Assembly (NCBI GenBank): GCA_964247055.1
Contig: OZ176051.1
Span: forward strand, 10,788,001-10,852,000
Direction of reading: 5' to 3'
DNA: 64,000 bases
From: Paragordius varius
Lineage: Eukaryota > Nematomorpha
The translations under genes were made by a program, and so were the position numbers. Numbering within the stretch: position 1 is the first letter of the stretch; each line of letters opens with the position of its first letter. Positions 57,195 through 64,000 of this stretch are shown here, in pieces. The notes below the pieces were generated by a model. It saw nothing but the letters and a program-made list of their open reading frames with translations, searched no databases and was not told the origin of the DNA.

Positions 57195-60060
57195 TATTTT
57201 TGTTGGTTGGTTGGTTTTTAAGTCGTAAACGACTTTTTGGATATAGTTTTAACTATTTTGTTCCTTATTTTCTCTATCTTTAACCGCTATATTGAGCTCT
57301 TACAATGTCATTTTGGTCTCTTCTTTTATCGTATCCAAACACCTCATCGGTGGTCGGCTTCGTTTCCTTTGCCCTTCTACCTTCCCAAACATTGTATCTT
57401 TCTCCAGAGAATTCGATCGCATGACATGACCAAAATATGTTAACTTTATTTTTAGAATCTCCAGGATGTTTGTTTTAGGTTTTATTTCTGAAGTTAGATT
57501 TCCATTCTTAATTTTATCCTTCCAGGTGTATTCTAGCATCCTACGCCAGCAGCTCCTTTGAAAAGCCATGAGCCTTTCTTTGTCCCTTTTTCTGAGAAGA
57601 CAACTCTCACATCCATATGTGGTGACCGGGAGAACTAAACAGTAGAGTAATCTTATTTTGGTTTCAACTCCTACGCTTTTGTTTTTCCAAATCTTTATTA
57701 ATTTAGTCATCGCTTCTCTACCCAATCCTATTCTCTTTCTGATGTCAGGAGTTATAGACCCATCCTCTGAAAATATTGCGCCCAAAAACGTTAACTGTTT
57801 AACTATTTCCATTTCTACTCCTTCTATAATAATTGTAGGCTTTTTTCCTGTACATAATATTTTGGTTTTGTTAGTAAGCTTAAGACCATAACTCAAACTT
57901 TCCTTTCGAATCACTTCAATCAATTCCTTCAAATCATTTGCACTTTCGGCTATAAGAGTGGTATCGTCTGCAAACCTTAAATTATTGATTGTTCTCCCTC
58001 CTATTCTTGCTCCAATATTTTTACCATCCAACTTCCTCATTATCATTTCTGTGCACATATTGAACAGATAAGGGGATAAGCAACACCCTTGTCTGACTCC
58101 TTTCAAGATAAGTATTTCGTCTGTGTCCCCCGCTGATGTTCTAATAATCGCTCTTTGTTTTACATAGAGAGCTAATCAATCTTATAAAGTGAGACAATAC
58201 CCCTACTAACTTTAATGTTTCCCACAAGCAGTCATAGTTAATTGAATCGAAGGCTTGTCTGTAATCAATAAAACACATGTATAATCTATAATTCTTTCTC
58301 TAACTCTTTTGATGTTTCCATTATCCTTTCATGTTTGAGATATGGTCTCTTGTGCTTTTTCCCTTCATAAATCCGGCTTGATTTTCTGGTATTTCTGTCT
58401 GTATGATACTGTGCATCCTGTTTTGTATTACTTTTAGTAAGACCTTACTAGCGTGGCTAATAAGAAATATGTTCCGATAGTTCTCGCACTGGAGTACATC
58501 TCTTTTTTTGTATATTGGGGGATATACAGATGATGTCCAGTCGTTTGGCCACTCACATGTTTCCCTCACCTTTTGACATAACTTGTGTAACGTTTCTACA
58601 GGAATAGCTTTTATGAACTCTATTGGGATATTGTCTAATCCCATTGCTTTGTTGTTAGGAATTTGTTTTAAGGCTAATTCAACCTCCTCTCTTAATATAT
58701 CTGGATCACGTTCTTCTTCTTTTAATTGCAACACTTTTGAGGAGCCTTATAGAGTTTTTGGGTGCATTCCTTCCATCTTTCTCGTACTTCTGTTTGTTTG
58801 CACAATATGGTGCCATTATCTTTTTTAATCTTTTGGGATGATATAAAAGGTTTATGAGTCATTTGCTTCAGTTTCTGGAACATTGGTTGCATTAATCCTT
58901 TTTTGTTATTTAATTCCACTTCCAGACATTGTTTATTAAGAAAATCTTCATAATCCTTCCTTGTTTGTCGTTGAAATTCTTTGTTATATAATTTTACCAT
59001 TTTATTATCCCTTAATTTAGCTTTTCTCCTCTTTTCTGCTGTCTCTAAACTCTTCTCTGATATCCATTTGTTATCTTTCCTCTTTACTCTCTGCACTTTT
59101 TCTTTTGCCACTTCATTAACAACATTTTTTATCGTTCCCCATAATTGTTCTGAATTCATTGTCCAATCTTTCTAATCTATCTTTTGTTTCTGTTCTAAAA
59201 CTATTTGGAATGTTCCGAGTGTCATATCTGTATATCTGTTTAACCTTATTTTTAATTATTTTAAGTTTGATTTTGGTTACTAGAAGCTCATAATCGCTAG
59301 AGCAATCCCTGCTTTTGCTTGTTTTGGTATCGATTATAGAGCTTTTCCATTTTTGAGGACATATTATGTAATCAATTTGGTTCTTATATTTACCACATGG
59401 AGAGGTCCATGTGTATAACCTCCTATTGTGTTGTGGAAACCATTTGTTGGTCATCATCATCTCATTTTCTTGACAAAAATTGATCAGTGCTTTCCCGGCC
59501 TCGTTTCGTTCTCCCAATCCATATGGGCCAACTATTTGATCTACTCTACCTCTACCAACTTTGCTGTTCCAATCCCCTCCTATGATAATCATATCTCCTT
59601 TCTTCGTTTCATCCAAAACTATTTGCAACGTTGCATAAAAATCCTCTATGTCTTCTTTGGGAGCGTTTGATGCAGGAGCATAGACTACTATGTATGTAAA
59701 TTTAAGTGTTGGCATTCAGCCTAATACTCATGATTCTGGGTGTATATGGTGTATAACTAATGAGACTTTTATTTAATTTGTTTTTTATACTGCAACGCCT
59801 TCTGACTTCTGGTCATCTCTCCCCGATCTTAACAATGTATAATTTTCGTTTTGTACTTTCGCGCTACCTTTTTGCTTGGTTTCCGTTAGACCCAGTATAT
59901 CTAATTTCAATCTTTCCATTTCTTTTTCAATTATCACCTGTTTGGTTTCAGGAACGTACGTTCCAGCATCCAACTTTGATAAGTCGCGTTAAGTTCATAT
60001 AGTAAAACTATTTTTTGGCAGTATTAAACGAGGGTGGTTTGCCATTGCTTCCCTCTCACT
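57195..60060 (-). mobile_element. RTE-type non-LTR retrotransposon, near full length but frameshifted
   Basis: On the minus strand, an apurinic-type endonuclease comes first (59973-59116): MERLKLDILGLTETK, IIIGGDWNSKVGRG, GLGERNEAGKALINFC, RRLYTWTSPCGKYKNQIDYI. A linker (59159-58722) and reverse transcriptase (58734-57300) follow: NNKAMGLDNIPIEFIK, FIDYRQAFDSI (motif A, in a shifted frame near 58240), GVRQGCCLSPYLFN and the catalytic FADDTTLIAES. A C-terminal region with CWRRMLEYTWKDKI ends near 57300. At least four frame changes or stops separate the segments, so no single polyprotein is made. The 3' end has a hairpin (AAGTCGTTTACGACTT) followed by three CCAA units at 57199-57214, a microsatellite tail typical of RTE elements. 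Confidence 0.9.
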
Positions 60061-63000
60061 TACCCTCTTTACAAAAAAAAATAAATATCTAGAATAATAA
60101 ATAAAATTAAAGAGTAATCTTTATAAATGTTGTTAATTTGGATAAATTATAAATATTAATATTTCTCTGTCTAGCAATCATAAAAGAAAAATATAAAGAT
60201 ATGGATAGGCTAGTAAAAATAAAATAATTAGGCACCAAGGAGTAGAGAAAAAAAAGAGATGATATGTATAACAATGATTTTTGACTTATGAATTATATTA
60301 CTCTTTAAATTACATACTTAGCATACAAATAAAAAACTCTACAAAACAAAGAAAAAGATTAATAATTACTAAAAGGAAACATATTTTTAAATATATTTAT
60401 AGTATTTAATAATATAAAATAATACTCTCCTTGAATGTCTTGCCGCTTTTAATCACATGATTTCATGCATAATGAAATATGACTGTACTTTAATGAAATG
60501 AATTTTAAATTTACACGAATGACAGTTAAAAAAAGTAAAATATTGTCCAGTGTTATCTATATAATAAATACAGAATTGAGCAAGAAATCGGGTAAACGTA
60601 ATTCCAAAGTGGATCATCCATTAAACCTGACTTAGAAGAGCCACATTTTTGAATAAGCCCATTTTGAGTCCCACCTGTTTAAAGATGGGAATTTTAAAAA
60701 ATAGATTTCCCTAAATATTGTGTTTTGTGACAACTTAGTAGAGTAGCCTTATTTAATTAACAATTTATGTATGTTCCGATAGACTAGCCACTTTTTTGAG
60801 TTGACCAGTTTATATATCTGCTCGCCCCTGTAAAATGCCATTTATGCATAAAACCAGGTCCTTAATGAATTAAACATTAATTTGCCCGTGAAGTCAAAAT
60901 TTTTTTAACCCCCTATTTACATCAACCGATGTGTAGCCGCTTATAATATGTCACCACTTAAAAAATGTAGCTTTGAAGTTTTCAGAAAATCAACAGTCAC
61001 ATGGGTTTCTAAAAGCTTAATATATTTTCCGTAAGAAATATATATCTAATATATATTCTTTTAGCCGTTGGTCAGTGTCCCATGCCGTTAAAAGTTCCGC
61101 CATAGAAATATAATTTAGTCTTAAAGCTTTTTTCGAAAAACCTAATAAAGAAAGGATTCAATATTGGTTTTATGAGTTCCCCGTATGAGGACAATTTTTT
61201 GAGCGCTTTTTTTCTAATATCTAAGATTTTTGCGCCACCATAGAAAATGCCTCGGCTGTAGGCATGTTTTCAAAAAAAAACCATGAAACCATATGGAATC
61301 AAGAATAGTTTTAGGACTACACAAAGTAAAAGTTTTAATCTATCGCTTTTTTAATTGCCCGTGGGTAGACTTCCATAGCCTCTGTAAAATAAGCCACCAT
61401 GTAAAAATAATTAAACTTTAAAACCAATTTTTCGAAGTGTATATATATATGGGATCAATAAAGTTTTAATTCTCACAAAAGTCAAATACATTAGGTGAGT
61501 GCTTTTTTAATTTGCCGCTGGGTAGGGCCTTACCGTTATGGCACCCTGCAAAATCTAAAGCATAAAAGCAGACAATCCAAAGCCAAATGCCATAAAATTT
61601 ACCTTATCACTTTCCCCACTAAATTCAAACACAATTTTGGTTATTATAATTCGTGTTTCACAAATATTTGAACTGTTTTTATATTACACCAGTTTTTTAT
61701 CCTCAAATCATTGCAGAATAAATATTGTTTGACCCTAAGTTGATGGTTTTGATTAAGCCACAGCGACGTGTCCCAGGGTGACTAGTATTGTTATAAATTA
61801 TGAATCCAATATGAAAATGGAAACGTTTGTTTAATGGTGGTCTTTTGTTGAAAGGTAGTGCCTATGATTTTTAGACATTGCGTAACTTAAAAAACACATT
61901 TAATATACATTTAAATCTAATATCCGATGAGAATTTTGGTTACAAATATTAACTGCTTTAATTTAATAGTCTAATTTCAACAATTTTTTATTTTGTCATT
62001 TCGTGTTTGATTATGTCTTTTGAATAGGAAGAGTTTCTGGCCATTGTATTTTGATCGCCTATGAATGGAGATATTCAGTCATTAAAAATGGTAAAATATT
62101 TAACAATTAATTGAAATAAAACAATATAAACCAGGGTTTATTCATTTTTTTGTTTCTTCCACTGCACGTTTTTTAAAATCGGGTCCCGTCAAAATGGTTT
62201 TGGGTGATAGTTGTAAAAATTATACGGACAAAACGTAAAATATAAATTTTTTTTTCAAAAGACATTTTAAACTTAAATTTATCCTATAAAACTCATTTAT
62301 ATACAGGCGTAAAATACTTAGATTTTGCTACCAATTTATACTTTATTTTGCGATTTATAACAATCAATTATATTTAAAATTAAACATATAAAAAGTATGG
62401 TTATCTTTTAGAAAAAAATATTTGTCTTTATACTTTTACGTATTGTCCTAATAATTCAATTTTTAGTGTAGGTCCTTTTTCCCAAAATATCTGATTTCGT
62501 GTATTTAGTCGTTTCATCAGCTACTTTTAAAATATTATAAAAAAAATTTCTAATGATAAATACAAATAGCTGCCTACAACATATCTTGATTATTATTATC
62601 CTTTCTCATTTTTAGAAAAAGTCTTTTAAATTAAACATTATATATGATATGAGGGATATCAAGATAACATTGTTTCAAATATAATTTCCAAGATTATATT
62701 TTACAACAGTTTAAAACAGCGGTTACGGGTAAAAAAATGATAAGGCACTTTCTCGACTTTTCTTATTGTTTCACACGGGAAAAAAGTCGTTTTGGTCCCA
62801 ATTTTTGGATAATGCATTCATAATTTAAAAAGAATTTATTCTTTTGTGGAAACGTTGCCGCAGGAATTATTAAAAATGGATTTTGCCGTTAGCTTCTGGT
62901 AGAAAACATATTTAATACAACTTATAATGTCCAAATTTTAAAATTTTATTTTTGGTTGGTTTTTTTGTCCTTTTTAAAAAGGGATGTAATATGTAAAAAA

Positions 63001-63242
63001 TTACATTTATTTATAAAAACATAGAAAAATGATAAAACATTTAAAACTAAATTAGGAATCGATCGATATTATTACAATCAACATATTTACCATTGTTATA
63101 ACACACCCATACATTTTATTAACAATAATGTATTTTGTTTAATGTAAACATATTGAAACTAATATTATCTAACTGGCAATCTCAATGTTGACCTTAACCA
63201 AGTTAAACAATATATTAAGTTACCGTTTAATAAGTAATAAGT
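60061..63242. other. intergenic stretch between LINE and FEM1-like gene
   Basis: It contains the diverged satellite-like repeat at about 60800-61600. A possible small exon at 62035-62096 (acceptor TTGAATAG, donor GTAAAA, one frame open) could not be tied to any protein. The rest is AT-rich with nothing recognised. Confidence 0.35.
60800..61600. repeat. second locus of the dimeric satellite-like repeat
   Basis: Segments such as CTGTAAAATGCCA, TGAAGTTTTCAGAAAATCA, AACCATATGGAATCAAGAAT, and GCTTTTTTAATTGCCCGTGG followed by GTAGAC match the units at 44075-45710 in the same order and strand. The copies are more diverged, with about three units. Confidence 0.55.
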
Positions 63243-64000
63243 ATGCAATGCCCAAATTTACTAGCTCTACTCAGAATATCGGAGGAATATTACAATCCTT
63301 CAAGCACTAATCAATATGTACGCAATGAAACATCTCTATTACAAAATCATTGCCCAAAGCACTGCATGGATTTACTAGCCAAATTATTGGGAGAATGGTT
63401 GAGATACATATCATATTGTCAGACCCACCGTAATACATTTTCCGAAAGTTTATTTGGAAATGTTACAATAGCCCTATCTGAAAGTTTACATTTTTACAAT
63501 ACGATCCAGTTGGATCTTGCTCTCCACAGTCTTTATCTTATGATCCGAGAATTACTCACCTATCGGACATATTTAATAAATGTCCTGAGCACGGAATCAA
63601 CGAAACTAAATAACACGTATATGTATATTTTTGTCCGCGAAAACCTAGCGCATGGTATTGAATATATAATGAGAAATGCTACTGCCTTGATTTTTCTCTT
63701 AGCCAAAACTCAATGGTTTATTGAGGAACGAGAGCTGCTGAGAGCCAAATCATTGGTGGTAGATTTATTAAGGCATAATTTTGTCACTCGTCATGGTTTA
63801 AGTCTATTACACATCGCTGTTAGTTCTTTTCCGTTTGCTGAAACGTTCGTTTGTAAGCATGCTATGCAGCATTTCATACAAAGGAATAAAAAGAAAAGGT
63901 CGCTAAATACTCATTGTGATCGAGTAGACAGTAACTCGGCAATTACCAATACAGACGATCCCAATTATCCAGTAACTGAACTAAATAATTATTCCACACA
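63243..64000 (+). CDS. FEM1-like protein, partial (runs off the window)
   Basis: An open frame of 252 codons from ATG 63243 to the window edge without a stop. The resemblance to FEM1 proteins is in the middle helical region (CMDLLAKLLGEWLRYISYCQ; compare the FEM1 segment with a conserved LW-AL--RQ) and in the approach to the C-terminal ankyrin repeats: FLLAKTQ, then AKSLVVDLLRHNFVTRHGLS and LLHIAVSS, corresponding to FEM1's dGxTLLHLAVns. FEM1 proteins are substrate receptors of CUL2 ubiquitin ligases. The usual N-terminal ankyrin repeats are absent, so either the start is internal to a larger spliced gene or the protein is reduced. The assignment rests on remembered family motifs and is moderate. 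Confidence 0.5.
   Translation, partial: MQCPNLLALLRISEEYYNPSSTNQYVRNETSLLQNHCPKHCMDLLAKLLGEWLRYISYCQTHRNTFSESLFGNVTIALSESLHFYNTIQLDLALHSLYLMIRELLTYRTYLINVLSTESTKLNNTYMYIFVRENLAHGIEYIMRNATALIFLLAKTQWFIEERELLRAKSLVVDLLRHNFVTRHGLSLLHIAVSSFPFAETFVCKHAMQHFIQRNKKKRSLNTHCDRVDSNSAITNTDDPNYPVTELNNYST

Noticed and set aside
1-64000. CRISPR array or bacterial operon
   Set aside because: The spliced animal genes exclude a prokaryotic source, and the regular repeats are foldback arms without unique spacers.

Overview
The window is AT-rich metazoan nuclear DNA. It carries spliced genes for an NK2-class homeodomain protein, an ELL elongation factor, the WD40 protein EIPR1, mitochondrial ribosomal protein mL40 and a SLC25A51-type mitochondrial carrier, all in the standard genetic code. 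Reconstructed splice junctions show two intron classes. Several introns are extremely short (20, 22, 27, 28 and 38 nt); the others run from about 55 nt to several kb, and many of the long ones are filled with repeats. Such short introns are known in reduced animals such as dicyemids and orthonectids, but the phylum cannot be fixed from this sequence.

Layout. 1-213 is the C-terminal end of a membrane-protein gene (+). 1960-3140 holds an inverted pair of MITE-like repeats. 3398-4067 is MRPL40 (+). 5399-6025 is an unrecognised multi-pass membrane protein (+), converging on an unrecognised RS-like/Tyr-Asp-rich protein gene (6110-8325, -). A mariner fossil lies at 8662-9420 (-). ELL (10807-25666, -) and EIPR1 (25682-31601, +) are divergent, with start codons only 15 bp apart. 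ELL introns host a hAT transposon with a perfect 8-bp duplication, a shorter hAT-like element, and several foldback repeats whose arms are 21-bp tandem arrays. EIPR1 introns carry the same foldback repeats and a MITE copy.

Downstream of EIPR1, a small inverted-repeat element contains a sequence that folds as a type I hammerhead ribozyme (31971-32074). The homeobox gene is at 37722-40771. A decayed dimeric tandem repeat covers about 44075-45710, with relatives near 60800-61600. The SLC25A51-like carrier is at 49315-50397, followed by a long foldback array (51157-52022). Inverted repeats of about 0.75-0.8 kb then bracket an intronless seven-helix receptor-like ORF (55174-56130), with another element nested between them. 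A decayed RTE-type LINE lies at 57195-60060 (-), and a FEM1-like partial ORF runs off the right edge.

The host genes are unrelated housekeeping and developmental genes and do not form a pathway. The novel material is in the repeats: the hammerhead-bearing element, the foldback family with tandem-array arms that colonises introns, and the long-inverted-repeat unit around a receptor-like gene.
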